A stretch of 64,000 nt of DNA from Cytophaga sp. FL35 (GCF_014349235.1 NZ_JACSOH010000016.1:1-64000), one strand, 5' to 3'; positions 52,210 through 61,259 are shown, numbered from the stretch's first letter. The notes: generated from the sequence alone by a model not told the origin. A program made the numbers and translations.

Positions 52210-52941
52210 ATGCATTTAATCAAACTTAATGCCACGGAGTCCACTAATGACTATTTAAAGGAAATGGCGCTCCATACAGTACTTACGGATTTTACCGTGG
52301 TTACGGCTAACAACCAAACCAAGGGTAAAGGCCAAATGGGCTCTTCTTGGCAGGTTGAATCTGGTAAAAACCTAACATTCAGTGTTTTGAAAAGTGATTT
52401 GAGGCTGGCTTCAGATACTTTATTTTTATTAAATGTCATTGTTTCCTTAGCCGTTCATTCAACTTTGAAATCTATTGGTGTGCCTGATTTAAGAATAAAA
52501 TGGCCAAACGACATTCTGTCAGGCAGTTTCAAAATATGTGGAATTCTCGTTGAATCTCAACTATCCGGACCCCAATTAAAATTGGCAATCTTAGGAATTG
52601 GACTGAACGTAAACCAAACCAAGTTTGGTTCTTTAGTAAACGCATCTTCATTAAAATTGTTGTTGGGTAAAACTTTGGAGCTTGAGGAACTTCTCTTTTC
52701 CGTGGTGAAACAATTAAAAAAGTATTTTCAAAAATTTGAAAATGATGGTCCCCAAGAAATATGGAATGAATATACCCAGCTTCTTTTTCGGTTAAATAAA
52801 CCTTCTACTTTTAAAAATGTAGAAGACCAAATGTTTATGGGCTTTATCAGAGGAGTGTCTCCTCAGGGGAAGCTACAAATAGAACTAGAAGACCATATTC
52901 TCAAGGAATTTGGTCTTAAAGAAGTGAAACTGCTTTATTGA
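52210..52941 (+). CDS. birA: Biotin--[acetyl-CoA-carboxylase] ligase
   Basis: The catalytic domain of BirA: TESTNDYLKEMA at the start, TANNQTKGKGQMGSSWQVESGKNLTFSV with the biotin-binding G-x-G-x-x-G pattern, and IKWPNDILSGSFKICGILVES. It attaches biotin to the acetyl-CoA carboxylase carrier in the cytosol. There is no N-terminal helix-turn-helix, so it is the single-function form with no repressor role; at 243 residues this fits. It is divergent from rsfS and ends 5 bp before the convergent SRPBCC gene. Confidence 0.94.
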   Translation: MHLIKLNATESTNDYLKEMALHTVLTDFTVVTANNQTKGKGQMGSSWQVESGKNLTFSVLKSDLRLASDTLFLLNVIVSLAVHSTLKSIGVPDLRIKWPNDILSGSFKICGILVESQLSGPQLKLAILGIGLNVNQTKFGSLVNASSLKLLLGKTLELEELLFSVVKQLKKYFQKFENDGPQEIWNEYTQLLFRLNKPSTFKNVEDQMFMGFIRGVSPQGKLQIELEDHILKEFGLKEVKLLY

Positions 52942-52946
52942 AAGAA

Positions 52947-53339
52947 TTATATTTTACCTAAATTTTCAGATAGGGTACCCATAAAATTAGTGATAGGCTT
53001 TTTAATCATCATAGCCATCATTGCGTTGAATTCACCCTCAAAACTTAGGCTTACCTCACTTGATTCATAAGAAATTGAAGCTATATTGGCCGTAAGTGTA
53101 AATGGTAACTTGTCGCTAGCGGCCCCTAATACAATTTGACTGTTTGGAGTTTGTTGCTTTCTTTGAAGCACGATTTCTGGCATGCCTTTAAGCGCAAATA
53201 GAAACCTATCCTCATTAATCACTTGAAATTTATCAATGTTTTCAGGCATTAATTTTTCAAAGTTTTTCAAATCGGTAAGAAATTCAAATACTTCTTTATC
53301 CCCTTTAGGTACAATTGTGTTTGGAGTTTCTATATGCAT
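52947..53339 (-). CDS. SRPBCC (START-like) family protein
   Basis: The 130-residue protein matches the SRPBCC fold in outline: EVFEFLTDLKNFEKLMPENIDKFQ at the start, beta strands in the middle (RFLFALKGMPEIVLQRK, SYESSEVSLSFEGEFN) and a C-terminal helix (FNAMMAMMIKKPITNFMGTLSENL). Such proteins bind hydrophobic ligands; the ligand is unknown. It follows pyrE after 4 bp and is probably cotranscribed with it. This link recurs in flavobacteria but has no explanation that I know of. Confidence 0.85.
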   Translation of the reverse strand: MHIETPNTIVPKGDKEVFEFLTDLKNFEKLMPENIDKFQVINEDRFLFALKGMPEIVLQRKQQTPNSQIVLGAASDKLPFTLTANIASISYESSEVSLSFEGEFNAMMAMMIKKPITNFMGTLSENLGKI

Positions 53340-53343
53340 TTGT

Positions 53344-53985
53344 CTATATTTTCCATTGGGAAGGATTAGTTCGCCATTCCCTTAGCGTATTTAATTGTTC
53401 TTCTTTTATGAAATGCGTTTCCGAAGCTTGTTGAATTAAATGTTCATAATCACTAAGTGTATATAATTCAATTGCTTTTTCAGCGAAATTTTCATCAGCA
53501 ACCTGAAAACCATAGGTGAAAACCGCAATCATTCCTTTGATATTGGCGCCTGAAGCTTTTAAAGCTTCAATAGCATTTAAGCTACTTTTGCCGGTACTGA
53601 TCAAATCTTCTATCACAACTACCGTTTGGTCACTTTCAAGCTTTCCTTCAATTTGATTCTGTCTACCGTGCTTTTTCGGTTCAGGGCGTACATAAATGAA
53701 AGGAAGACCTAAAACATCTGCAACTAGGGAACCAATGCCGATGGCGCCAGTGGCAACGCCGGCAATAATATCAGGTTTTCCGTACAGGCTTTCAACTTGT
53801 TTAGCCATTTCTTCCTTAATATAGTTGCGAATGGCAGGATAGGACAATAAAATTCTGTTGTCACAATAGATGGGAGATTTCCATCCGGAAGCCCATGTAA
53901 AAGGATTTTCCGGTTTCAACTTTATTGCATTAATTTGCAACAGAAGCTCGGCTGTTTTTTTAGCGGTGTTTTTGTCTAAAACCAT
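53344..53985 (-). CDS. pyrE: Orotate phosphoribosyltransferase
   Basis: PyrE joins orotate to PRPP to form orotidine 5'-phosphate, the fifth step of pyrimidine synthesis. The PRPP motif is VVVIEDLISTGKSSLNAIEA; GVATGAIGIGSLVADVLGLPFIYVRPEPKKHG gives the orotate loop. I chose ATG 53985 (213 residues) because the longer frame to 54102 crosses the start of the divergent NUDIX gene and adds 39 residues unlike PyrE. The TACATTTG element lies only 4 bp before this start, suggesting a leaderless mRNA. The SRPBCC gene follows after 4 bp. Confidence 0.95.
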   Translation of the reverse strand: MVLDKNTAKKTAELLLQINAIKLKPENPFTWASGWKSPIYCDNRILLSYPAIRNYIKEEMAKQVESLYGKPDIIAGVATGAIGIGSLVADVLGLPFIYVRPEPKKHGRQNQIEGKLESDQTVVVIEDLISTGKSSLNAIEALKASGANIKGMIAVFTYGFQVADENFAEKAIELYTLSDYEHLIQQASETHFIKEEQLNTLREWRTNPSQWKI

Positions 53986-53989
53986 AGCG

Positions 53990-53997
53990 CAAATGTA
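53990..53997 (-). promoter_or_regulatory. Promoter -7 element of pyrE, overlapping the NUDIX start codon
   Basis: On the minus strand TACATTTG matches TAnnTTTG. It covers the NUDIX start codon (53993-53995) and lies 4 bp before the pyrE start. Confidence 0.5.
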
Positions 53998-54580
53998 TAA
54001 AGTTTTTGTGAACGAATTACCGTTGATTCTAACAAATAAGCTCTCCGAAACAGGTAATGGAGAATATTTTCCCCTCAACGAAAGTTCTATACAGTCTGCC
54101 ATTAAGGCACTTAAGAAAAAAAAGCTTGAAGCAGCATATATCTATCACCCCAACCATGAAGAGATTCTAAAGAAATTTACCAAAGAGATACCATTGGTAG
54201 TTGCAGCCGGAGGCGTTGTAACCAATAAAATGGGCGAAGTTCTTTTTATTTACAGGAATGAAAAGTGGGATTTGCCAAAAGGCAAGCTGGACAAGGGGGA
54301 GTCTATAGAAGATTGTGCCGTTAGGGAGGTTATGGAAGAAACCGGAGTTAAGGATTTGCGAATTGAAAACTTCCTAAGAACTACCTATCACGTTTTTAGC
54401 AACAATGGCAAATATACGTTGAAGGAAGTTCATTGGTACGCCATGAAAACCGAATACGATGGCAAATTAAAGCCTGAAAAAAAGGAAGGTATCTTTAAGG
54501 TTAAATGGAAGGGCCCACAGAAAATTCAAAAGGCCCTACAAAATTCGTATCCCAATATTAAACTCCTGTTCGGGGATTAA
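53993..54580 (+). CDS. NUDIX hydrolase
   Basis: The Nudix box is complete: G-X5-E-X7-R-E-V-M-E-E-T-G in GKLDKGE followed by VREVMEETGV, at about residues 99-121. NUDIX enzymes split nucleoside diphosphates linked to another group; the substrate is unknown. An N-terminal domain of about 75 residues (VFVNELPLILTNKL, QSAIKALKKKKLEAAYIYHPN) of unclear fold precedes it. The start ATG 53993 fits the domain start; the longer frame from 53870 runs through pyrE. It is divergent from pyrE with only 7 bp between the start codons. Confidence 0.92.
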   Translation: MYKVFVNELPLILTNKLSETGNGEYFPLNESSIQSAIKALKKKKLEAAYIYHPNHEEILKKFTKEIPLVVAAGGVVTNKMGEVLFIYRNEKWDLPKGKLDKGESIEDCAVREVMEETGVKDLRIENFLRTTYHVFSNNGKYTLKEVHWYAMKTEYDGKLKPEKKEGIFKVKWKGPQKIQKALQNSYPNIKLLFGD

Positions 54581-54584
54581 TTTC

Positions 54585-56366
54585 CTATTCTTTTTTTAGT
54601 ACCCTGTATACCGGATATTGGTTATGTGCCTGTTCGTAATATTTTGAATTCTTATAAACGTAATCTAGCTGTGCGTACCAATTTTGAGCAAATGTAGGAT
54701 CGTTTTCTTTTTTGGCAGAAAGGCTGTCTTGCAATGCTGGGTTCTCTTCTAAAATTTTTAATGCCAAGTCCTCAAAAACGTAAGGGGAAAAACCTTCTTT
54801 CTGTTGTAAAACGGAATCGAAGAAATTCCAATTAAAAAAGGAATCCGTAGTGGTGGGTTCCAAAACCTCCAAAAGATATCTTATTCCTTTCTGGTCAGTA
54901 GGAATATAAATATCGCCCTGCTGAAATTTTACCTTTTTGGTGGAGGTCTTCAATTTTGTATCGTCATGTAGATAGTGTCCTTCATACGGAGTGTTTCGGG
55001 TAGAAAAACTTGATATGGAATAGCTTTCTACGGTAATGATAGTATCTTTTGGTAAGGTAGTATAGTCTATATTGTTCAAATCAAGGAGTTCTGTCACTTT
55101 AGACCATCCTCTTTTCAATATATAGGACTCTGGAACCTTTACGGAATCAACGGGTTTGTAAAAATTCTGATAATCTACCATTTTTTCAAATGGTCTATTT
55201 CTATCGTACTTAAGTCTTGGTAAGTTCGTTATCTCACTCGTTAGCGTATCCGCCTCAAAACCTAAAAATGCTATTTCTGTTGCCCTCGTGGTGTCAACCG
55301 CCCACTGAGTAGGGTAGTAGTCCCAGTTGTTATGACGGTGCAAAGCTTCCGTTCGTAGTTGTTTAATTTGATCAAAATTCTCCTCAGCTATATCCATGGT
55401 ATTTTTCATAAGGGCGTAGGTGCCTTCTACCCTTTGTTTGTAGGGTTTGAGCATATGTGTTTCTACCATGAGTCCAAAAACGTTCCAAAGGGTGGTATAA
55501 CCCGTGGAATAGCGGGGATAATCCATAAACTGCGAAAAACCATTCTCCGGCACTTTATTAAAAACGTTTACGTAAGGTGTAATGTCCCAATCGTCCTTTT
55601 TAAGTTTTAATTCCAATTCCGGCATAAGTTTTTGTTGTTGGTAATCTCCCAGTTCACCGCCTAATTTGTTATGTTGGGTGAATAGATGTGTTAGTGTGTA
55701 TTGATAATCGGCCCCATTACTAACATGATTGTCGATAAAAATATCGGGATTTACCAAATGAAAAATCTCGTAGAAAGATCTCGTGTTTTTGGTGTCCGCT
55801 TTTATAAAATCACGATTAAGGTCATAATTAAGCGTGTTTCCTCTAAAACCATAGGAAACGGGACCGTTTTGGTTTACCCTAGTGGTAGAGTTTCTGTTAA
55901 GCGCCCCACCAATATTATATATTGGAATGGTGACCAATACCGTTCTTTCCGGAGCTTTTAGTTTGCCAATAGCCAAATCTCTGTACAATAACATCGTGGC
56001 GTCAATACCATCGCTTTCACCAGGGTGTATACCATTATTGATAAGTACAATTGTTTTTTTATCGTTTATTTTTTGGAAATTAAAGTCCCCATCCGGGTTG
56101 TAGGTAATTATGTGAAGGGGGTAACCGCTGTCTGTTTGACCAACGGTTTGCATATTAATTTCTGGAAATTCCTTGGCTAATTGAATATAGAAATCTATAA
56201 CCTGAAGGTAGGTTGCTGTTTCTGTACCTTGGGAAGCTTCAAAATGAGTTTCGTACTCCTTGCTATTATCTTCTTTTTCAGATTCACACGAAATATAAAA
56301 AATAGAAGCTATAATAGTGAGACTGGTTAGAAATGGGATTTTGGTAAGTGGCCTTTGATTTATCAT
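54585..56366 (-). CDS. M14 family zinc carboxypeptidase-like exported protein
   Basis: A lipoprotein-type signal (FLTSLTIIASIFYISCESEK, lipobox near C27) shows export. The M14 zinc site is seen as NNGIHPGESDGIDATM (His and Glu) with a further His in IDNHVSNGADYQYTLTHLF. NYDLNRDFIK is the substrate-binding Arg region. The catalytic Glu is expected in the FGLMVETHML segment. The enzyme should remove C-terminal residues from peptides, at the outer membrane or periplasm. The C-terminal 200 residues have no known domain. Its end is 4 bp from the convergent NUDIX gene end. Confidence 0.9.
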   Translation of the reverse strand: MINQRPLTKIPFLTSLTIIASIFYISCESEKEDNSKEYETHFEASQGTETATYLQVIDFYIQLAKEFPEINMQTVGQTDSGYPLHIITYNPDGDFNFQKINDKKTIVLINNGIHPGESDGIDATMLLYRDLAIGKLKAPERTVLVTIPIYNIGGALNRNSTTRVNQNGPVSYGFRGNTLNYDLNRDFIKADTKNTRSFYEIFHLVNPDIFIDNHVSNGADYQYTLTHLFTQHNKLGGELGDYQQQKLMPELELKLKKDDWDITPYVNVFNKVPENGFSQFMDYPRYSTGYTTLWNVFGLMVETHMLKPYKQRVEGTYALMKNTMDIAEENFDQIKQLRTEALHRHNNWDYYPTQWAVDTTRATEIAFLGFEADTLTSEITNLPRLKYDRNRPFEKMVDYQNFYKPVDSVKVPESYILKRGWSKVTELLDLNNIDYTTLPKDTIITVESYSISSFSTRNTPYEGHYLHDDTKLKTSTKKVKFQQGDIYIPTDQKGIRYLLEVLEPTTTDSFFNWNFFDSVLQQKEGFSPYVFEDLALKILEENPALQDSLSAKKENDPTFAQNWYAQLDYVYKNSKYYEQAHNQYPVYRVLKKE

Positions 56367-56461
56367 GCCACAAAATTAATCAAAAGCCTTTTCTTCTTTA
56401 TAACAAGTTGATAGAAGTGTAGTTAAAGTTACGTTATTGTGCCACCAAAGGAATTGGTGTA

Positions 56462-56866
56462 CTATGCCTTTTTCGTAATTCTGGCTACTTCGGCTTTGTA
56501 AAGCGGTTTTTCGTTGTAATCAATAACGTGGTGGGTCTTTTTCTGATACAGTTCCCACTTTTCCTTATCGTGGAGGTCTATGGAGGAGGTGATGATATTT
56601 ACCCTTATTTTTTCGGAAGTTGGTATTTTTAAAAATTCATCTAAAAATTGCCATCCGTCCATAATGGGCATGTTGAGGTCCAAAAAGATGACCTCTGGTA
56701 GTTTACCGGTACTTTCATGGTTTTTTTTGATTTCTTCAATAGCAGTTTTACCATTTACAAAGGATTCTACTTGTGGGCAATCCACCGCAAGACTTAGCAT
56801 TTTTTGCATGCCAAAGACCGTTATTGGGTCATCATCAATAATATAAATGCTATCAATCTTCTTCAT
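56462..56866 (-). CDS. Single-domain response regulator
   Basis: A receiver domain alone, 134 residues: acidic cluster D11-D13, phosphoacceptor D63 (VIFLDLNMPIMDGWQFL), T/S in NIITSSID and a Lys in YNEKPLYKAEV. There is no output domain. Its start overlaps the end of the upstream PAS kinase gene by 14 bp, so the kinase is the likely partner. Confidence 0.92.
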   Translation of the reverse strand: MKKIDSIYIIDDDPITVFGMQKMLSLAVDCPQVESFVNGKTAIEEIKKNHESTGKLPEVIFLDLNMPIMDGWQFLDEFLKIPTSEKIRVNIITSSIDLHDKEKWELYQKKTHHVIDYNEKPLYKAEVARITKKA

Positions 56867-58697
56867 TAAAATAAATGTTGAATGTAGTGCCAGTACCTAC
56901 TTCACTACAGACTACTACACGGCCGTTCATGGACTCAATTTGGTTTTTGGTTATGTATAGGCCTATTCCTCTCGAATCCTTGTGGTTATGGAAGGTCTTA
57001 TACATTCCAAATAACTTGTCGCCATATTTTTTCAAATCAATACCTAAGCCGTTATCCTCTATGGACAAAATTGTAGCACCGGCAGTTTTACGGCAACTTA
57101 ATTTTACCAGTGGAGGTCTTTTTGGGTCACTATATTTGACCGCATTGGTAATAAAATTCATTAAAATACTTTCTATATAAGCCGGTACCACTTTAATGAT
57201 TGCATCTAATGGAACATTATTGATAATAGTAGCATTATGGCCTTGTAGAAATGCTGATAAGTTTTGCTCTACCACTTCAATTTTCTCCCTTAAAACAATT
57301 GGCTTTTTTTCAAGACCTACATTGGTATTGATGGCAACCACTTCATTAAGGTTTTCCAATGTCTCCATTAAATTGTTGGAGGCATTGGTAAGCATTCCTA
57401 TAATATTCTGTTTCTCTTCTTCATCTTTTTCATCCACCAGAAATTCTAACAACATGGAAAAATTGGCCGTATGGGAACGAAGGTTGTGCGAAACTATATG
57501 CGCAAAATTAACTAATTTCTTATTTTGAAGGGAGGCCACATTTACCAAGTCTTTTAACTTAGCCTCATTTTGTTTGAGCCTTGTAATATCATGGCTTATT
57601 CCTACAATACCATTGGCCTTGCCAAATTCATCTTTTAATGGAATTTTGGAGATAAGAAATGTGGTTGTTTCGCCATTCTTGTTACGTATCCTACTTTCCT
57701 TGTTTAGGATAGGAACAAGAGTGTCCATAACTTGTTGGTCTTCCTGGTTCAAAGCCTCTGCTATGTCCTTATCGTAAAGTTCAAAATTATTTTTACCAAG
57801 GATTTCATTTGCATCGCTGATACCTAAATAGTCACATTCTGCTTTATTGACCAGAATTTTCCGGGACTCCTTATCTTTTATGTAGATGTTTAAGGGTAAA
57901 TTGTCAATAAGGGTACGTAACAAAGTTTCGTTGGCCTTCGTTTTGTGCTCTGATTTTACCTTGTCATTAATATCTTGAAAAGTGCCTCTGAGGGCTACAA
58001 TCTTATTGTCTTCATAAACAGGCGTGCCATTGGCTTGCACCCAAATTTCGTTTCCTTTGGCTGTTATAATCTGTAACTTTTCACTGTAGGATTTACCCTT
58101 TGTCAAGGCATCGTGAACTGCCATGGAGATAAGATTTTTACTATAACCTTCTTTGTAAAAGGCAACACCTTCTTCAAGGCTAGGTTCAAATTCACTATCT
58201 ACTTCGTGAATCTTTCGTGTAACTCCACACCAGATTACTTTGTCGGCAATAAGGTCATATTCCCAACTTCCTATTTTCCCAATTTCCGAGATAATATCCA
58301 ATTTGGAACGTAACCTACCCAAGTTAATTTCTGAGAGTTTTAGTTGGGTAACGTCCTCTGTCCTAATTATAAGACCGATCACATTTTCTTTGGAGTCTAA
58401 CCAAGGATTGCAATGCCATTCAAACCATTTCTTTCCAGAAGGATCATATTTACATTCCTCGAAAGTCCGATCCACTTTATCGTTAATACAGTTACTTAAA
58501 GTATTTACCAACTGGTTGTTAGTATGGTAGAGATAGTCAATTCTTTTACCAAAAGCATCGCAAGGACTTTGATTATGTTGAGTAAGCCACTTGTCAGATG
58601 CGTATACCAACTCAAAGTCTGTATTCACAAAGGCAGTTGCCGTTGGCAGCTGTTTAATCAGGTATTTATGGTCCGCTATTTCAGATCCCTTCGACAT
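56853..58697 (-). CDS. Cytosolic PAS-domain sensor histidine kinase
   Basis: No membrane helix or signal peptide is seen, so it senses inside the cell. Three PAS domains follow each other (about 10-120, 130-245 and 255-378; the second and third carry PAC-like ends such as IVALRGTFQDINDK and ANGIVGISHDITRLK). Then HisKA with phosphohistidine H404 (AHIVSHNLRSHTANFSML) and the ATPase (ITNAVKYSD, DNGLGIDLKKYGDKLFGMY, SRGIGLYITK). It overlaps the receiver gene by 14 bp. A 14-bp palindrome lies just before its start. The signal is unknown. Confidence 0.93.
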   Translation of the reverse strand: MSKGSEIADHKYLIKQLPTATAFVNTDFELVYASDKWLTQHNQSPCDAFGKRIDYLYHTNNQLVNTLSNCINDKVDRTFEECKYDPSGKKWFEWHCNPWLDSKENVIGLIIRTEDVTQLKLSEINLGRLRSKLDIISEIGKIGSWEYDLIADKVIWCGVTRKIHEVDSEFEPSLEEGVAFYKEGYSKNLISMAVHDALTKGKSYSEKLQIITAKGNEIWVQANGTPVYEDNKIVALRGTFQDINDKVKSEHKTKANETLLRTLIDNLPLNIYIKDKESRKILVNKAECDYLGISDANEILGKNNFELYDKDIAEALNQEDQQVMDTLVPILNKESRIRNKNGETTTFLISKIPLKDEFGKANGIVGISHDITRLKQNEAKLKDLVNVASLQNKKLVNFAHIVSHNLRSHTANFSMLLEFLVDEKDEEEKQNIIGMLTNASNNLMETLENLNEVVAINTNVGLEKKPIVLREKIEVVEQNLSAFLQGHNATIINNVPLDAIIKVVPAYIESILMNFITNAVKYSDPKRPPLVKLSCRKTAGATILSIEDNGLGIDLKKYGDKLFGMYKTFHNHKDSRGIGLYITKNQIESMNGRVVVCSEVGTGTTFNIYFNEED

Positions 58698-58700
58698 ACT

Positions 58701-58714
58701 TACGAAATTTCGTA
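58701..58714. promoter_or_regulatory. Perfect 14-bp palindrome before the PAS kinase gene
   Basis: TACGAAATTTCGTA begins 4 bp before the kinase start codon (minus strand). TTACGA recurs at 58834-58839 and as TCGTAA at 58860-58865 within the same intergenic region. Confidence 0.4.
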
Positions 58715-58918
58715 CTAATGTAGAGCGATTAATGTTCTTGACTAAAGGTTTGTTGTGAACATTAAAAAACCCGTTGTTTGATTTCCCTTTTAAGTGGTTT
58801 GCTCGAGAACATTTTTCACTTGAAGGTTATTTCTTACGAAGATATGTTAAAAAATTTAATCGTAAGACACCTCTTAACGAGAATCATAAATTATAACGTA
58901 AAAATAAAACTAAAAATT

Positions 58919-58942
58919 ACCTGACTTAGCGAAAAAATCAGG
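58919..58942 (-). terminator. Putative terminator after coaD
   Basis: On the minus strand CCTGA pairs with TCAGG across a 13-base loop right after the coaD stop, followed by a T-rich stretch. An alternative pairing CTTAGC/GCTAAG reaches into the coaD stop codon region. Confidence 0.45.
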
Positions 58943-59398
58943 CTAAGGAATTCTAACAGTATCTGGAACCAACCCCGTATAGTCTCCTCCATTTCTAATG
59001 ACATCCCTAACAATTGAGGAGCTAATGTAAGATTTACCTGACGAGGTAAGCAAAAATACCGTTTCTATCTCAGAAAGCTTCCGATTGGTATGTGCAATGG
59101 CTTTTTCAAATTCAAAATCTCCAGGATTTCTCAAACCCCTTAAAATAAAACTAGCGTTCATCTTCCTACAAAAATCCACGGTAAGCCCCTCGTAGGTGTG
59201 TACGAGCACTTTTGGTTCCTCCTTAAAAGCCTTGGTTATAAAGTCCGTTCGTTGCTCCAAGGAAAACATATATTTTTTGTCCGCATTTACCCCAATGGCA
59301 ATTATAATTTCATCAAAAAGGGTAATACCTCTAGTAATTATATCATAGTGACCCAAAGTCAATGGGTCAAAGGAGCCTGGAAAAATTGCACGTTTCAT
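58943..59398 (-). CDS. coaD: Phosphopantetheine adenylyltransferase
   Basis: CoaD makes dephospho-CoA from 4'-phosphopantetheine and ATP. The nucleotidyltransferase motif is AIFPGSFDPLTLGHYDII at the start (T/H-x-G-H), with RGLRNPGDFEFEKAIAHTNRKL in the middle and YISSSIVRDVI (S-S-S-x-V-R) near the end. Length 151 is normal. It lies 81 bp downstream of ddl on the same strand and may share its transcript. Confidence 0.96.
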   Translation of the reverse strand: MKRAIFPGSFDPLTLGHYDIITRGITLFDEIIIAIGVNADKKYMFSLEQRTDFITKAFKEEPKVLVHTYEGLTVDFCRKMNASFILRGLRNPGDFEFEKAIAHTNRKLSEIETVFLLTSSGKSYISSSIVRDVIRNGGDYTGLVPDTVRIP

Positions 59399-59479
59399 AT
59401 TTTAAGGGGGTTGATTATCTGCTAAGTTTTCAATCGTAATTTAACCATTCTATTTAGCAAAATGTCCTTTTTATTAAAA

Positions 59480-60463
59480 TTACCCTTTTTTGTTAATTGC
59501 TTCGTGTACGGCGCTTTCAAATAATTCTGAAATTGAAATACCTGCAACTCTTGCCTGTTGAGGTAAAATACTCTCTCTTGTAAGTCCAGGGGTGGTATTC
59601 ATTTCCAACATATAGGGGTCGTCTCCCCTAAAAATAAACTCACTTCGGGTATAACCACTCATTTTAAGAACCTCGTAGGCCTTTTTTGCAGCGGCGACTA
59701 CGTTCTCTTCTTGCTTTTGCGTAAGTCTAGCGGGGGTGATTTCTTGGGATTTACCTTCGTATTTTGCCTGGTAGTCAAAAAAGTCGTTGTCACTAACAAT
59801 TTCGGTAATCGGTAAAACCTTGATTTCTCCTTTATATGTAATAACTCCAACAGATACTTCCGTTCCGTCTAAATAGGATTCAATAATGATTTCATCATCC
59901 TCTTTATACGCTTTTTCAATGGCCGGTATCAACTCTTCCTTATTATAAACTTTAGATATGCCAAAACTGCTGCCCGCCTTGTTCGCTTTTACAAAGCAAG
60001 GAAACCCTACCTTTTTTTCTATTTCCGCGGTGTCTATAGTATCCCCCAAGTTTAAATAATAGGAGTCCGCTGCTTTTATACCATACGGCTTCAAGGTGCT
60101 TAAAAGGTCTCTTTTGTTAAATGTAAGCGCAGATTGGTAATAATCGCTGGAAGTATGTGTTATACCCAAAAGTTCAAAATAGGCCTGCATAAGCCCATCT
60201 TCTCCGGGAGTACCGTGTATAGCATTAAAAACGCAGTCAAAATGGACTTTCACTCCATTTTTTTCTACCGAAAAATCATCTCTGTTTACTGGAAATTCTT
60301 CGTTGTCATCATCCACATATACCCACTTATCCTTTAAAATATGAATGCGATATAAATTGAAATTGTCTTTGTTCATTGAATCATAAACCACATTTCCACT
60401 TTTCAGGGATATTTCAACTTCACTGGAGTAGCCACCCATAATGATGGCAATATTTTTTTTCAT
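59480..60463 (-). CDS. ddl: D-alanine--D-alanine ligase
   Basis: Ddl makes the D-Ala-D-Ala dipeptide for peptidoglycan. Visible are IIMGGYSSEVEISLKSG at the start, HGTPGEDGLMQAYFELLGI, the ATP-grasp loop FVKANKAGSSFGISKV, then ESYLDGTEVSVGVI and LEMNTTPGLTRESILPQQA with the metal ligands. Length 327 is slightly longer than E. coli DdlB. It lies back to back with the PASTA and rluD genes across a 208-bp gap that holds only the promoter element at 60645. Confidence 0.96.
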   Translation of the reverse strand: MKKNIAIIMGGYSSEVEISLKSGNVVYDSMNKDNFNLYRIHILKDKWVYVDDDNEEFPVNRDDFSVEKNGVKVHFDCVFNAIHGTPGEDGLMQAYFELLGITHTSSDYYQSALTFNKRDLLSTLKPYGIKAADSYYLNLGDTIDTAEIEKKVGFPCFVKANKAGSSFGISKVYNKEELIPAIEKAYKEDDEIIIESYLDGTEVSVGVITYKGEIKVLPITEIVSDNDFFDYQAKYEGKSQEITPARLTQKQEENVVAAAKKAYEVLKMSGYTRSEFIFRGDDPYMLEMNTTPGLTRESILPQQARVAGISISELFESAVHEAINKKG

Positions 60464-60644
60464 CTGCCCGTTTTTAGCTTAGTTCAAAGAAAAGAAAAAA
60501 GTAACAATGCGTTTAATTTTTTACCGATGGAAATCCTATTGAGTATCATAAGACGTATCTCTAGTGGCTTTCATAGTTTAAATAGAAAAAGGCAGGTATT
60601 ACCAACTTTGATTTAAAAGCTAATTAACAACCAACATCATTACT

Positions 60645-60652
60645 TATATTTG
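60645..60652 (+). promoter_or_regulatory. Promoter -7 element of the PASTA-rluD operon
   Basis: TATATTTG matches TAnnTTTG, 19 bp before ATG 60672. Confidence 0.5.
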
Positions 60653-60671
60653 TTGGGTCAAAACACCTCAT

Positions 60672-61259
60672 ATGCGAAATTTCTTTAATTTTCTTAGGAG
60701 TAAGGTATTTTTAATTCAATTGGGATTGGCCCTTTTGATATCCATAATTTTAGTTTTTGTTGTTCTAAGATGGTTGGATAGCAGCACCAATCACGGGGAA
60801 TTCGTTGAAGTGCCGGATTTTTCCAAAATGTCCGTTCCTGAAATGCGAAAAGCTGTTGAGGATGCCAGTTTGCGCTATGAAGTTTTGGATTCTGCCAACT
60901 ACAATCCCGATTTTCCAAGGTTTTCAATCATTGAGCAAAATCCACCAGCAGGAAATAAAGTAAAAGAAAACAGGAAAATTTATTTTACCGTAAATCCATC
61001 AGGCTATAAAAAGGTTTCTATACCTAATATCATTCAAGTAACACAACGTAATGCAGCATCTATGCTTAAGGCGGTTGGGTTGGACGTTCAGCGAGTAACT
61101 TATATAGACGAACTTGGCAAGAACATGGTCTATCATTTAAAATATAAGGGTAAATATGTTAAGCCGGGTGATAAATTACCTAAAACTTCTAAGATTGAAC
61201 TTGTGTGTGGCAACGGTACCGTAACGGATCAAGCCAGGGTTCAAGCAGATTCTGAATAA
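60672..61259 (+). CDS. Membrane-anchored PASTA domain protein
   Basis: One membrane helix (about 11-32, FLIQLGLALLISIILVFVVL) is followed by two PASTA domains outside the cytoplasm: EVPDFSKMSVPEMRKAVEDASLRYEVLD to QNPPAGNKVKENRKIYFTVNP (about 40-108), and SIPNIIQVTQRNAASMLKAVGLDVQRV to KPGDKLPKTSKIELVCGNG (about 115-182). PASTA domains bind peptidoglycan fragments in kinases and PBPs, but no kinase or PBP domain is attached here. It sits 3 bp before rluD and divergent from ddl, a conserved flavobacterial arrangement. A cell-wall role is inferred. Confidence 0.9.
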   Translation: MRNFFNFLRSKVFLIQLGLALLISIILVFVVLRWLDSSTNHGEFVEVPDFSKMSVPEMRKAVEDASLRYEVLDSANYNPDFPRFSIIEQNPPAGNKVKENRKIYFTVNPSGYKKVSIPNIIQVTQRNAASMLKAVGLDVQRVTYIDELGKNMVYHLKYKGKYVKPGDKLPKTSKIELVCGNGTVTDQARVQADSE

